Below are positions 52,628 to 62,360 of a DNA stretch of 64,000 bases, one piece after another; within the stretch, counting starts at the first letter, position 1; each line of letters starts with the position of its first letter. The translations under genes were made by a program, and so were the position numbers. This stretch comes from JBGPJM01 sp041485385. GTDB taxonomy: Bacteria > Planctomycetota > Phycisphaerae > Phycisphaerales > UBA1924. The DNA lies in contig JBGPJM010000001.1 of the NCBI GenBank assembly GCA_041485385.1, positions 1 through 64,000 of the forward strand, in the 5' to 3' direction. The notes beneath the pieces are model-generated. The model did not search any database, was not told where the DNA came from, and saw only the letters and a program-made list of their open reading frames with translations.

Positions 52628-52672
52628 GATGACCAATGTCCGCTGTCCATTGTCCACTGTCCACTGTCGGGG
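52628..52672 (+). repeat. Short heptamer tract TGTCCAT/TGTCCAC
   Basis: TGTCCGC TGTCCAT TGTCCAC TGTCCAC TGTC, a heptamer array like the short tandem repeats of cyanobacteria, adjoins the left end of element copy B. Confidence 0.7.
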
Positions 52673-52676
52673 CTCG

Positions 52677-53820
52677 GAGGTTTCGTGAGGTTCGGCGAGG
52701 TTATTTGAGGTTCGGGGTGGGTTTTTTGAGGTTCGATGGGGGTTTTTTGAGGTTCGGCGAGGTTTTTTGAGGTTTTTGGGGGTTTTTTGAGGTTCGTTTT
52801 GGGGGTGTTTTTGATGTAAGTTGTTGTGGCGTAGTGAGTTATGTCTGTTAGCGGTTGCTTGGTTCGGGGTGGGACCTGAAATGCATCTCTCGAAGAGAAG
52901 TAAGCAGTGAGCAGAGAGCAGTAAGCAGTGAGCAGAAGAGAAGACGGGCGTGGGGGGACAGGGGACGAGAAGGGTCGAGAGATTTCGAGAAAGGTCGAGA
53001 GTTTTTGAGAAAAGCAGAGAAGGGCGGGGAAGGGTCGAGAAAAGCAGGGCAAGTTTTTCATGTAAGTGCTTGTGTTATCGATAGTTGTGACCTTTGATGG
53101 GGTGTTTTTCGCGAAGAGGGGGGGGGTCGGTTTCTCGGGGTTTTTGGGTGGTTTTTGAGGGTCGGCGCGGCGGCGGCGTCGCTGCAAGTGGCTTTCTGCA
53201 AAGCACTTGCGTTGAGGCTCGGCTGATGGGGTGCGAGTCTGAAATTCGGGTGCTCCTGGGCAGGGTTTCGGACCGGACGTTCGCCCCCCCTCCCGTCGGG
53301 CGCAGCGTGCGCGCGACGTCCCTCTACCTATGGGCCATCGGCCCTGTTTGCGCGCGCAGAATGGGAAATCGGCGGGGGTCGAATCGCGTAAGTGCTTGTG
53401 GCGCAAGGAGAAGAAAATTGTGAGGTTTGCGCTTTTGCGCGCGCCGGGCGCGCCTGTTCTGCGCGCGCAAGCGCGCTCCACCGTTCGGGGGAGTTGGTTG
53501 CCGCGGTGGCCGCGGGTGCCCAGATCGCCGCGGTGCGTGTGACGATGCGCTGCCCGCCCCCCGATCGTTCGCCCACCCCTCGCTCGCGCGTCGGGTTCGT
53601 CAGGCGTCCGCGGTGATCGGGGACCGGATGCGGGGCGGCGGCCGCACTCCTCTCGATCGGCGGGAGACGTATCCCGAATCTCGGCGCCCGAGCGATCGCG
53701 GGCGCACCTGACGAGCCACTCAGGCGGCGTCCCCCGTCCCCGCGTCCCTCCGTCGGCGCACGCTCCCCCCCGCCCGCTGCGCGAGGCGGCTCGTTGGAAC
53801 GATCCCCGCGAGTTCAGCGC
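52677..53820 (+). repeat. Dispersed modular non-coding element, full copy B
   Basis: This is colinear with copy A in the same orientation: GAGGTTYGGC and GGTTTTTTGAGG runs (52677-52800); TGTAAGTTGTTGTGG (about 52815); GAGCAGT/AAGCAGT heptamers (52903-52937); polypurine tract (52940-53050); TGTAAGTGCTTGTG (about 53061); GTTTTTCGCG and GGTCGGCGCGGCGG blocks (53100-53200); foldback module (53347-53470) with CGTAAGTGCTTGTGG; GC-rich end (53580-53820). No plausible gene is seen. Reading frames that resemble each other in A and B are broken by indels. Confidence 0.85.
53347..53470. repeat. Foldback module with 12-bp inverted repeats in copy B
   Basis: TTTGCGCGCGCAG (53347-53359) and CTGCGCGCGCAA (53459-53470). 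The arms and the enclosed GTAAGTGCTTGTG are retained from copy A while the frame is shifted by 1 nt. Confidence 0.8.
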
Positions 53821-54158
53821 AGGAAGCGGTCTCCCCGTCTCCCCGTCCCACATCCGACATATGTGGGATGTGGGATGCGCTGCTCAACCCTTCCGGCTGA
53901 TGCACCGCGCGTGGCGTTCAACCACGAATGCGGTTGTCCGCGCCGAGTGGCTTAGTTCGACCACTTCGATGGCGGCTGCGTTCAACCAGCGGCGATGTTT
54001 TACGCAACTTTCATAGTCGCCGCTGCGCGTTTCGGGCGAACCGGCTCGCGGCACCGGGTTTGCCTCTGTACTCAGTCTGACTGCTCCGTCGCCGTTTTCG
54101 CTTTCGGCCGGGCATATCCGGAGAGGCCCCGTTCCGGGGCCGGTGTTATCGCTGCGCC
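53821..54158. other. Intergenic stretch between element B and the ABC transporter
   Basis: No supported gene. It contains CCCACAT-CCGACAT-ATGTGGG (53847-53867), a 7-bp hairpin, two GCGTTCAACCA copies (about 53912 and 53981), and a TATCGC hexamer 6 nt before the ABC gene ATG that nearly fits the leaderless pattern. Confidence 0.5.
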
Positions 54159-56033
54159 ATGGCCAAGCACCCCACGCCATTCACGCGTTCGCCGAAGTCG
54201 CCCGGGCGTGCGCGACGGTTGCGTGGCGAGGAGACGTCGGCACCGCGCCTCGGGCCGCTGGGGCGGCTGTCGCATTGGTCGGGCCTGACTCGGCTGATCT
54301 GGTCGTACGGACGGCCCCACCGGCGGCTGTTCCTCTTCGGGGCCGCGTTCGCCCTGGCGGTGGTCGCCTTCCGGCTGGCGCTGCCGTGGACGTTGAAGGC
54401 CGCGCTGAGGCCGTGGCTGAAATCGGGCCCCGGCAAGGGCGAGCACACGATGCCGGGTGGGACGCTCTGGAGCCACGCCGCGGCGATGGCCGGCGTGTTC
54501 CTGGTGCTGCTCCTGGCGCTGGGGCTGGCGGACCTGCTGGAGCGGCTGTATTTCGCGAAGTTCTCGATCGGGACGGTGCGTGATCTGCGGGCGGCCGCGT
54601 TCGGCCGTGCGGTGGCGACGGGGGAGGTCTCCGGCTCGGTGCGGTCGGGCGACCTCATCGCCCGGCTGATCGGCGACACGACGCGGATCAAGGCGGGGAT
54701 GAAGGGGTTCCTTGTCCATGTCGCGACCAATGGCGTGCTGTACCTGGGCACGATCGGGATGCTGCTGTGGATGAGCCCGCTGCTGGGGGCGGTCTTCGGC
54801 GCGGCGGGCGTGCTGTTGCTGGTGGCGACCTACCTGGGGGCGGTGCGGATGTACGACCGCGCGGCGAGGTACAGGTCAAAGGAGGGGAGGCTCGCCAACT
54901 CGATCCACCACGCCTGGACCGACGACGGCGTCGAGGCAACGTTTGCCAGGGTCAACCGGTCCAGCGGCACCCAGGAAGCGAAGCTGACCAAGATCCAGGG
55001 GGTGACGACGCTGTGCGCGCACGCGATCTTCGGCCTGGCGGTGGTCGGCGCGTTCTGGATCGGCCTGGCGAGTTCGGCCGGCCGGCTGGACCGCGGCGAG
55101 ATGATCGTCTTCGTCCTCTACGCGATCTCACTCCGGGCGCCCGTGGTGCAGCTCGCCCGGCAGGGCACAAGGACGGGGAAGATCCTCGCGTGCGTCGAGA
55201 GGCTGGACCACCTCCTGAAGCGGACGAACGCGCCCGGCGGGGCGTCGCTCCCGGCGTCGCTGAGCGACCGGATCGTCCTGGAAGGCGTGAGGGCCCGTTC
55301 CGGCCGGTCGCACGGACGGCGACGCAAACTCGGACCCATCACCCTCGAGATCCCGGCGGGTCAGCACGTTGCGGTGGTTGGCCCGCCGGGCTCGGGTAAG
55401 ACGACGCTGCTGCGCCTGGTCTCCGGGCTGGAGAACGCCCGTGGCGGGAGCGTGCGGTGGGATTCCACTCCGCTGCCGCTGCTGACGCGGATGGCCTGGT
55501 CGGCGCGGGCGCTGGGGTATCTGCCGGAGCGGCCGAGCTGGCGGCGCGCGCCCTTGCGGGCGTTTCTGGGAGTCAAGGGCGACCTGCCGGAGGCGGCGGT
55601 CGAGCTCCTGGAGGGCTCCGGGGCCGATCGCGTCATCCGCCGGCTGCACGATGGACTGGAGACGAAGATCGGCTCGCAGGACCTGTCGATAGGCGAGTGC
55701 CGCGGGCTCTTCCTGCTCCGCGTGGTGCTCGCCGAGCCGTCGGTCCTCCTGCTGGACGACGCCGCGGGCGCGCTCTCGGAAGAGCATGCGGCGCGCCTGG
55801 TGAAGCGGGTTCTGCGGGGCTGCGCGGGTCGGACGGTGGTCATGACGCTCACGCGCCCGGCGGAGGTCGGGGAGTTCGACCGGGTGATCGAGCTGAAGAA
55901 GGGACGGGTCGTGTTCGACGGTCCGCCGCTGATGTGGCACGAGCGTGGGTCGTCGGACATCCCGCAGGTGGCCGCGGGCGCCGACGCCGGGCGCGAGGAC
56001 GAGAACGAGGAGAGATCCGCATGCAAGCCGTAA
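54159..56033 (+). CDS. ABC transporter, fused permease-ATPase with degenerate nucleotide-binding motifs
   Basis: This 624-residue exporter-type ABC protein has a basic N-terminus (1-45), then about six TM helices (about 50-340; RLFLFGAAFALAVVAFRLAL, GVLYLGTIGMLLWMSPLLGA, ALGLADLLERLYFAKFSIG) and an ATPase domain from about 375. Walker A GPPGSGKTTLLRL (about 408) is intact; the signature is LSIGECRG instead of LSGGQ, Walker B is VLLLDDAAG (Asp for the catalytic Glu) and the H-loop His is absent (VVMTLTRP). This degenerate set resembles half-sites that depend on a partner. The stop overlaps the next gene by 13 nt, pointing to a common operon. Confidence 0.8.
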   Translation: MAKHPTPFTRSPKSPGRARRLRGEETSAPRLGPLGRLSHWSGLTRLIWSYGRPHRRLFLFGAAFALAVVAFRLALPWTLKAALRPWLKSGPGKGEHTMPGGTLWSHAAAMAGVFLVLLLALGLADLLERLYFAKFSIGTVRDLRAAAFGRAVATGEVSGSVRSGDLIARLIGDTTRIKAGMKGFLVHVATNGVLYLGTIGMLLWMSPLLGAVFGAAGVLLLVATYLGAVRMYDRAARYRSKEGRLANSIHHAWTDDGVEATFARVNRSSGTQEAKLTKIQGVTTLCAHAIFGLAVVGAFWIGLASSAGRLDRGEMIVFVLYAISLRAPVVQLARQGTRTGKILACVERLDHLLKRTNAPGGASLPASLSDRIVLEGVRARSGRSHGRRRKLGPITLEIPAGQHVAVVGPPGSGKTTLLRLVSGLENARGGSVRWDSTPLPLLTRMAWSARALGYLPERPSWRRAPLRAFLGVKGDLPEAAVELLEGSGADRVIRRLHDGLETKIGSQDLSIGECRGLFLLRVVLAEPSVLLLDDAAGALSEEHAARLVKRVLRGCAGRTVVMTLTRPAEVGEFDRVIELKKGRVVFDGPPLMWHERGSSDIPQVAAGADAGREDENEERSACKP

Positions 56034-56821
56034 TACTTGCGGCCGGGAACGGGCGTCGGCTGGGCGACGCCGCCGCTGGTCTGCCGAAGGGATTGCTTCG
56101 CGTGGGGCCGTGCTCGCTGCTGGAGCACCAGGTGCGCACGCTGCGCCTGACCGGCATCACGCGGGTCTGCGTGGTCGTCGGGTTCGGGGCCGAGGCCGTG
56201 CGGGGGGCGCTGGGGAACCAGTGCGAGTACGTGGTGAACGAGCGGTACACGGAGACCAACAGCCTCTATTCGCTGTGGTTGACGCGCCGGTGGGTGACCG
56301 GGCCTTTCGTGCAGATGAACTGTGACGTGCTGGCGCATCCGCAGATCCTGGCCCGTGTCGCGGGGGGGCGCGGCAGCGCCCTTGCGTACGACTCGACCTC
56401 CGGACGAGAGGAGGAGCACATGAAGGTGCGCATCGAGGAAGGGATCGTGCGGTCCATCAGCAAACGGCTGGCGCCCGACGAGATCAGCGGCGAGAGCGTG
56501 GGCGTCCTTGCGTACGACGGGCCGACGGCCGGGCGGTTGTTCGACGCGGCCGAGGAGATCCTCGCTGAGGGGGGGACGCGGGCGTGGGCCCCGGCCGCGG
56601 TCGACCGGATCGCCGCCCCCCCCCAAACCGCCGCGATCCGCGCGGTGGATGTGTCGGATCTGCCGTGGTGCGAGATCGATTTCCCCGACGACCTCGCGCA
56701 CGCGCGGCAACAGGTCTGGCCGGCGATCAGCGGGGAGGCCGCGCACCGGCGCGACGGAGTCGTCACGGTCGTCGCCCCGACGTCCGGCGGCGCGATCGCC
56801 TCTGCGAAGGAGATCGTATGA
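56021..56821 (+). CDS. Nucleotidyltransferase family protein (NTP_transferase)
   Basis: This 266-residue cytoplasmic enzyme has the nucleotidyltransferase signature VILAAGNGRRLGDAAAGLPK at residues 4-23 and the acidic site FVQMNCDVLAHP in place of the usual GD. It also has an EEEHMKVRIEEG block like the LicC/choline-phosphate or sugar-phosphate cytidylyltransferases. Enzymes of this type activate a phosphorylated alcohol or sugar with CTP or UTP. The substrate is unknown; with TagB/TagF-like transfer next door, CDP-activated polyol is a reasonable guess. It overlaps the ABC stop by 13 nt and the downstream start by ATGA. Confidence 0.8.
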   Translation: MQAVILAAGNGRRLGDAAAGLPKGLLRVGPCSLLEHQVRTLRLTGITRVCVVVGFGAEAVRGALGNQCEYVVNERYTETNSLYSLWLTRRWVTGPFVQMNCDVLAHPQILARVAGGRGSALAYDSTSGREEEHMKVRIEEGIVRSISKRLAPDEISGESVGVLAYDGPTAGRLFDAAEEILAEGGTRAWAPAAVDRIAAPPQTAAIRAVDVSDLPWCEIDFPDDLAHARQQVWPAISGEAAHRRDGVVTVVAPTSGGAIASAKEIV

Positions 56822-57942
56822 GCCTGCAGGTTCTGTTCACCGGCTACGCCCCGGTGCACTTCGCGTGCTTCCGTCCGATCTACGAGCAGATCGCCGGCAC
56901 GCCCGGCGTGGAGATCTCCCTTTCCGGGGGGCTGCGTTCCACCCCCCCACTCGTGGAGGGCGAGGAGGACGGCGAGGAGAAGGTCCGGAGTTACGACCAT
57001 CGCGCGCTCTACGAGCCGTTCGGCCTGGGCGGGGAGAACGTGCTGAGCGTGGACGAGATCCGTGATCGCGACTACGACGTGGTGTTTGCCAGCAACACCA
57101 AGATGATCCTGCCCCGTGTCGCGCGGACGAGGGTGCAGATCTTCCACGGGATCTCCTTCCGGAACAAGGCGGTCCGGGAGGAGAATCTCGGCGCGGACTT
57201 CTACTTCATCGTCGGCCCGTACATGCGCCGCGCGTTCGCGCAATCGGGACTCCTGCCGGAGGGCGATCCGCGTGCGCTCAACATCGGATTCCCCAAGACC
57301 GACGGCCTTCTGAACGGCGAGATCGATCGGCAGGAGCACCTGCGCCGGCTGGGGCTCACCGGGCATCGGCCGGTCATCCTTTACGCCCCGACGGGCCAGA
57401 GGAAGAACTCACTGGAGACGATGGGCGAGGAGCTGATCCGCAACATCGCCTCGACCGGGCGCTACGACCTGATCGTCAAGCCGCACGACCACCCGAAGAA
57501 CATGTCGATCGACTGGGACGCGCGCCTGGCGCCGTGCCTGGACGCCCACACGAAGCTGGTGCGAGACCCGGACATCATCCCGCTGCTGCTGCTGGCCGAC
57601 CTGCTGATCACTGACGCCTCGTCGGTCTCCAGCGAGTTCTCCTTGCGAGACCAGCCGATGGTGTTCCTGGACGTGCCGGAGCTGTTGGCGAAGGTTTCGG
57701 CCGCGGGCGGTTCGAAGCTCGACCTCAAGACCTGGGGGCGCCGCGCCGGCGTCCTGGTCCAGGCGCCCGACGAGGTCGTGCCGGCCGTGCAGAGCAGCCT
57801 GGCGCACCCGTTCCGCTACGCCGAGGTCCGACGGTCGATGGCCCAGGATCTTTTCTACAACCCCGGGCACGCGACCGACGCGGCCGTCGCCTGGTTCCTG
57901 CGGAGTTTCAACGTCTGTCGGACGGAGGCCGTCGCCGTCTGA
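56818..57942 (+). CDS. CDP-glycerol glycerophosphotransferase-like protein (TagB/TagF family)
   Basis: This 374-residue predicted cytoplasmic or peripheral membrane enzyme resembles the C-terminal half of TagB/TagF. Visible motifs are [26 protein letters not shown] (the His-Gly site near the N-domain), [33 protein letters not shown] (His-x-His motif for phosphate transfer) and [20 protein letters not shown]. TagB and TagF add or polymerise glycerol-phosphate. The domain layout is complete although shorter than the typical TagF. It is translationally coupled to the nucleotidyltransferase (ATGA). The acceptor could be a glycan or lipid. Confidence 0.8.
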   Translation: MSLQVLFTGYAPVHFACFRPIYEQIAGTPGVEISLSGGLRSTPPLVEGEEDGEEKVRSYDHRALYEPFGLGGENVLSVDEIRDRDYDVVFASNTKMILPRVARTRVQIFHGISFRNKAVREENLGADFYFIVGPYMRRAFAQSGLLPEGDPRALNIGFPKTDGLLNGEIDRQEHLRRLGLTGHRPVILYAPTGQRKNSLETMGEELIRNIASTGRYDLIVKPHDHPKNMSIDWDARLAPCLDAHTKLVRDPDIIPLLLLADLLITDASSVSSEFSLRDQPMVFLDVPELLAKVSAAGGSKLDLKTWGRRAGVLVQAPDEVVPAVQSSLAHPFRYAEVRRSMAQDLFYNPGHATDAAVAWFLRSFNVCRTEAVAV

Positions 57943-58010
57943 GAATCCCACATGTGTTCGCCGTGCGCCGTCACACCCGGCGGCCACGGCTTTTCCCGGA
58001 GTCATCCGCC

Positions 58011-59582
58011 ATGCACGCTCGAACCTTCGCCGTCGGCCTTTCCCTGGCCCTGCTGGCCTCCACCGGGAGGGCCCAGGTCGTCATCAACGAGGTCTTCTCC
58101 AATCCCCCGGGGGTCGGCAACGACCCGCGCTACGAGTACCTCGAGCTCTTCGGTGAACCGGGCACGGACCTAACCGGGTTTGTGATCGTGGCCGTCTTCG
58201 GCGGGGGCGACTCCAACGCCAACAACATCCCCGGGCCGTTGCCGTCGTCCTGGAACCCGGGCGATGATCTGCCCGAGATCAACGGGGCGTGGAGCCTGGA
58301 CGGCCTGGCGCTGGGCTCGAACGGGCTGCTGGTGCTGTACAACAACACGCTCAACAACAGCGCGATCCCGGCGCTCCTGCCGCCGGCGACCAGCCGGGCG
58401 ACTTTCACGGCGACGCACATCCAGCTCGCCGGCGTGCCGGCGGCCGGCGACATCCGCAACAACGGGTCGCAGACCTACATGCTGCTCCGCCGACGTCCGT
58501 TCCATTCGATCGTGGGCGGGGTGAGCGTGTACGGCGCGGGGTATGCCTGGGCCAAGGGGACCGACCCGGACGTGGACTTCGACAGCCGGATCGACTTCAA
58601 CGGCGTCGGCCTTCTGCCCGGGGGGCTGCCTCCGCCACCGGAGATGCCGGTGAACTCGGAGACGTCGGGCGAGCCACCCACGCCCGGCCCGCGCACCCTG
58701 GAGCCCTACCAGATGGTGGATGAGATCGCCAACTCGGACGGGCGCGGCAAGGAGTACACGCGCTCGACCGAACAGAAGATCTCCGACACCCACGGGGAGA
58801 ACCCCGACGCCCTGTGCCGCATCAACTTTTTCGGCGCCAACCCGAACCGCGGCTGGCGCTTCGACACGACCGGCACACTGGTACGGACCAGGATGGGGGA
58901 CGAGGAGTTTATCTACGGCGAGATCCTGGGCGTCCCGGCCATGGACTTCGACCCGATCATCTCCGGCGGCCCGACCGACCCGGCCGGCCCTCGCTACAAC
59001 ATGTTCGGGCAGCCCGATCCCAACGGTACGTACCTGTTCGACGACCTCAGCCGCGTGGGATATCACCTGACGCCCGGCAGCATGAACGACGTTGACTCGC
59101 GCGGGGTGGGCGGGGCCAACATCGTCGAGTTCCGTTTCGTCCGCGGCGACTTCAACTTCGACGGCGTGGTGAACGCCGACGACGATGCGCTGATCACCGG
59201 GCGCGTCGGCGCCACCATGGACGACCTTGGCCCTTCCACGGACACCAACGGCACGCCGGACCCATCGGACGACATCACGATCACCAACGCCTGGCGATGG
59301 CAGGGGCGGGACCTCGAGGCGATCATGGCGATGCGCAACATGAACAAGACCGACGGACCGGGGGGGACCAACGCCCCCGACGTCACCGCGGCCGACCTCG
59401 CCGCGTTCCACGCGCTCAACTGCCCCGCCGACTGGAACCACTCCGGCGCGGTGAACAGCCAGGACTTCTTCGACTTCCTGGGTTCGTTCTTCGCGGGAAA
59501 CGCCGATTTCAACCATTCGGGAACGACCAACAGCCAGGACTTCTTCGATTTCCTCACCGCGTTTTTCGCCGGCTGCCCATGA
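58011..59582 (+). CDS. Lamin-tail-domain secreted protein with GC-type dockerin tail
   Basis: This 523-residue exported protein has a signal peptide at 1-22 ([15 protein letters not shown]) and a lamin tail domain directly after it ([40 protein letters not shown]), typical of secreted planctomycete proteins. A long middle region with Asn/Gly/Asp-rich loops follows, then a dockerin-like helix-loop segment ([20 protein letters not shown]) at about 385-405. The final GC-dockerin pair is [20 protein letters not shown] and [20 protein letters not shown] ending GCP. GGAG lies 9 nt before the ATG. It is probably a surface protein; the ligand and role are unknown. Confidence 0.85.
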   Translation: MHARTFAVGLSLALLASTGRAQVVINEVFSNPPGVGNDPRYEYLELFGEPGTDLTGFVIVAVFGGGDSNANNIPGPLPSSWNPGDDLPEINGAWSLDGLALGSNGLLVLYNNTLNNSAIPALLPPATSRATFTATHIQLAGVPAAGDIRNNGSQTYMLLRRRPFHSIVGGVSVYGAGYAWAKGTDPDVDFDSRIDFNGVGLLPGGLPPPPEMPVNSETSGEPPTPGPRTLEPYQMVDEIANSDGRGKEYTRSTEQKISDTHGENPDALCRINFFGANPNRGWRFDTTGTLVRTRMGDEEFIYGEILGVPAMDFDPIISGGPTDPAGPRYNMFGQPDPNGTYLFDDLSRVGYHLTPGSMNDVDSRGVGGANIVEFRFVRGDFNFDGVVNADDDALITGRVGATMDDLGPSTDTNGTPDPSDDITITNAWRWQGRDLEAIMAMRNMNKTDGPGGTNAPDVTAADLAAFHALNCPADWNHSGAVNSQDFFDFLGSFFAGNADFNHSGTTNSQDFFDFLTAFFAGCP

Positions 59583-59822
59583 GGCCCATGAGAGACGGGC
59601 CGGGCAGGGGGCAGTGCCCGCCGGTTCAGGAGCGGATTCGGTCTGGTATCAACGGACTTCCGGATGTCTACGGGCGGCAGCGGCTCCGCCCCCCGGGGAA
59701 TGCCCAGAACACGCTATCGGGCCTGGGTTCATTGGCTGGTTTCAGCCAACCGAGCCCGAGACATCGTTTGGGCAACACCGGCAAGCCGTGCCGGCATACC
59801 GTGAACAGGGCGGACCGCCCGC
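59583..59822. other. Intergenic stretch after the lamin-tail gene
   Basis: This 307-nt gap to the prepilin (59583-59889) contains the promoter candidate listed separately and no further gene. I saw no convincing terminator. Confidence 0.5.
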
Positions 59823-59850
59823 TTTGACGTCCGCGGCGGTGTGGTACACT
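59823..59850 (+). promoter_or_regulatory. Possible promoter for the prepilin/two-component operon
   Basis: TTTGAC (59823-59828), a 16-nt spacer and TGGTACACT (59842-59850), an extended -10 with TACACT at 59845. The prepilin gene starts 39 nt downstream. Confidence 0.4.
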
Positions 59851-59889
59851 TGGAGGGATTTTTTCTGAAACTCTGCCTCCCTTCACGAC

Positions 59890-60741
59890 ATGTATCACGG
59901 GCGCCGTTGTATGGACCGGGAAGTTCACACATGGCATCGACGTGGCCACCGCCGCTCGCAGGCCTGCGCGGCGGGGGCCGGCGTGCGCCCGGGGCGACGC
60001 CGTGCGTTCACGCTCCTGGAGATCCTCATCGCGGTCGCGATCATCGGCGTGCTGCTCTCGCTGGTGCTGCCGCTGGCGCGGCGCACGCTCGCATCGGCCC
60101 GCGCCTTCAAGTGCCAGATGGGCCTGCGCAACATCGCCTATGACTTTGCGCTCTTCGCCGACGACACGCTCCACAGCAACCGCGGCAACGACGAGAATGA
60201 GACTCCGCGGGGCATGTTCAGCCTGGAGACCTTCCAAGCCAGTGAGTACTGCGTGAACGAGTTCTGGTGCTTCGACGGCGAGGATCGGCACGAGCTGCCC
60301 GACCTGGCCGGGAACGACCCGATGCGGTGCCCGGAGGTGAGGGGAAAACTGATTCTGCGGAGCAACTTCCCGTGCACCGGGGGCGCCGTGAGCCCTTGGG
60401 AGAACGTGTCGTTCGGGTTCAACGTGCGGCTCCGGGTCGCCGAGCGCGTGTCGCCGCCGGGCAGCTCGACCTTCAAGCTGAGCAGCCGCATCATGGCGGA
60501 GGGGAACGTGCCCCTGCTCTGGGACGTGGACGGGGCCGCCGCCGCGGCGCGGGGGCATCCGCCGTTCTTCTCCGGGCCCTCACTGGACAGCCCGATGGCC
60601 TTCGCCAACGACCAGTACTGGTTCCCGGGGATGCGGCACAACGGGACAGGCAACTTCGCCTTCATCGACGGTCACGTGGCCGCGTCTCGCCGGCCGCTCG
60701 ACGAAACCGGCTGGCGTTGGGGCTACGTGCCGCCGCACTAG
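59890..60741 (+). CDS. Prepilin-like protein with H-X9-DG-type end (DUF1559-like)
   Basis: This 283-residue pseudopilin-like protein has a long basic leader (residues 1-38), then the prepilin site RRAFTLLEILIAVAIIGVLL, where type IV prepilin peptidase would cut before Phe and methylate it; a hydrophobic helix follows. The body contains FAFIDGHVAASRRPLDET, the FxDGHV ending typical of planctomycete pseudopilins (DUF1559-like), and Cys/Trp-rich loops. It may be a surface or secretion pilin. The start at 59890 has no good Shine-Dalgarno and the true start could lie seven codons later. The histidine kinase gene begins 9 nt after its stop. Confidence 0.8.
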   Translation: MYHGRRCMDREVHTWHRRGHRRSQACAAGAGVRPGRRRAFTLLEILIAVAIIGVLLSLVLPLARRTLASARAFKCQMGLRNIAYDFALFADDTLHSNRGNDENETPRGMFSLETFQASEYCVNEFWCFDGEDRHELPDLAGNDPMRCPEVRGKLILRSNFPCTGGAVSPWENVSFGFNVRLRVAERVSPPGSSTFKLSSRIMAEGNVPLLWDVDGAAAAARGHPPFFSGPSLDSPMAFANDQYWFPGMRHNGTGNFAFIDGHVAASRRPLDETGWRWGYVPPH

Positions 60742-60750
60742 CAGACCCGC

Positions 60751-62337
60751 ATGTCCCTCAGGCACAAGTTCGCACTCCTGATCGGGATGTTCGGGTTGGC
60801 GGTCGCCGGCAGTCTCGGCGCGGCATGGTGGTCGTTCACGGTGCTCGACCGCGAGTTGACCGGCCCATTCCTCAGCGCGAACAACGTGCTGGACGCGCTG
60901 GGGCACATCAAGCGACAGGCGGGCGAACAGCGAGAACTGCTCCGTGACCGCGCCGACACGGACGTCGGGCCGCTTGCGACCGGCGCGCACGAGGCCGAGG
61001 ACTCGGGACGGAGAGACGTGGCCGTGGGAGACAGCGCCGCTTCCCCCGTCATCGCACAACCCGGACCGGACGTCGCGACACGCTATCAAGAGAGGGGGAC
61101 CGCGATCGTCCGCTGGCTGCAGCAGTTGGAGACGGGGGAGGCTTACCGCACGCGCATCGGCCCCGGCACCTGGCGGGACCTCAAGTCCCGTATCTTGCAG
61201 GCCGACGTACTGGCCGCGCGCTGGTTCGAGAGCGGCGACGGCCAAGCGCGACGGCAAGCAGGTGAAGTGCTCTTTCAGATCCACGAGGTCATCGAGAAGA
61301 CCGAGCTGCGCATCCTCAGCGACGCCAGAACGGCCCTGGGGTACGGCCAGATCGTGCGGACGCGCCTGCTGCTGTGGCTCGGCTCGGTTTTCCTCGTCGC
61401 GGTGCTGACGAGCGTCCTGGGCGTGGTCCTCCTGAACCGGTGGGTGCAGCACCCCGTCGCCACGCTCCGACATGCGGCCGCACGGATCGCCGTCGGCGAC
61501 TTCAAGCACCGGGTACCCGTGGTCGGTCACGACGAGCTGTCGCTGCTGTCGGGCGAGGTGAACCACATGGCCGCCATGGTGCATGAGCTCCAGGAGCAGC
61601 GGGTTGAGCAGGAGCGTCTCGCCGCCGTGGGGGGCATGGTCCGCCGCCTGGTGCACAGCCTCCGGAACCCGCTGTCGGGCATCCGCGCTCTGGCCGAGGT
61701 CACCCGACAGGACGTTCCGGACCGGCCACGGCCCCGCGAGAACCTCGAGTTGATCGTCTCGACGGTCGACACCTTCGAGAAATGGCTCGGCGAACTGCTG
61801 GATTCGACGTCGCCCGCTGCGGTGACGCTGAAGGAGCACCCGGTTCGCCCATGGATCGAGCGCCTGGTTGATGCTCATAGACCTCTGGCACAGGGGAAAG
61901 GCATCGAGCTCGTTGTCTCAACCGAAGCCGCGCCCGAGACGGCCGTGTTCGATGAACTCCACATGGATCACGCTCTCGCGGCGATCATCACCAACGCGAT
62001 CGAGGCCTCGCCGAGCCACTCCTGCGTTGGCGTCGACGTTCGCAATGCCCCCGATGGAGCTTGGGAGATCCGAGTGCTGGACACAGGGCCCGGAATCCCG
62101 GCGGAGCTCCGTCGCCGGGTCTTCGAGCCCCACTTCACGACCAAGCAGCGGGGACATGGCATCGGGCTTGCAGTAGCCCAACAGGTGCTCGCGGCCCACG
62201 GTGGGCGAGTCAGCGTTGAGGGTGCGTCTGGAGGCGACTGCGAGGCGACTGGAGCGTGCTTCGTAGCACGTCTGCCCGTCAGGCCTGGCCCCAGAGAGCC
62301 GATGGTGGTGGCTGAAAACAGCCATAACCCGAACTGA
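60751..62337 (+). CDS. NtrB/AtoS-type sensor histidine kinase
   Basis: This 528-residue membrane kinase has an N-terminal TM helix (about 8-28, ALLIGMFGLAVAGSLGAAWW), an extracytoplasmic sensor domain to about 195, TM2 (about 205-225) and a HAMP-like region (WVQHPVATLRHAAARIAVGD). The dimerisation box contains the phospho-acceptor His302 (RLVHSLRNPLSGIRALAEV). The ATPase has the N-box AAIITNAIEASPSH, G1 DTGPGIPAEL and G2 HGIGLAVAQQVLAAHGG. It probably phosphorylates the next gene product, whose receiver is NtrC-like. The signal is unknown. It is placed between a prepilin gene and the regulator in one transcription unit. Confidence 0.9.
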   Translation: MSLRHKFALLIGMFGLAVAGSLGAAWWSFTVLDRELTGPFLSANNVLDALGHIKRQAGEQRELLRDRADTDVGPLATGAHEAEDSGRRDVAVGDSAASPVIAQPGPDVATRYQERGTAIVRWLQQLETGEAYRTRIGPGTWRDLKSRILQADVLAARWFESGDGQARRQAGEVLFQIHEVIEKTELRILSDARTALGYGQIVRTRLLLWLGSVFLVAVLTSVLGVVLLNRWVQHPVATLRHAAARIAVGDFKHRVPVVGHDELSLLSGEVNHMAAMVHELQEQRVEQERLAAVGGMVRRLVHSLRNPLSGIRALAEVTRQDVPDRPRPRENLELIVSTVDTFEKWLGELLDSTSPAAVTLKEHPVRPWIERLVDAHRPLAQGKGIELVVSTEAAPETAVFDELHMDHALAAIITNAIEASPSHSCVGVDVRNAPDGAWEIRVLDTGPGIPAELRRRVFEPHFTTKQRGHGIGLAVAQQVLAAHGGRVSVEGASGGDCEATGACFVARLPVRPGPREPMVVAENSHNPN

Positions 62338-62360
62338 ACCCTGTCGAGCAGGAGAGTCTG

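Noticed and set aside
53884..54180. 98-residue minus-strand frame before the ABC gene
   Set aside because: No ribosome site, no recognisable motif, and its start lies inside the ABC coding sequence.
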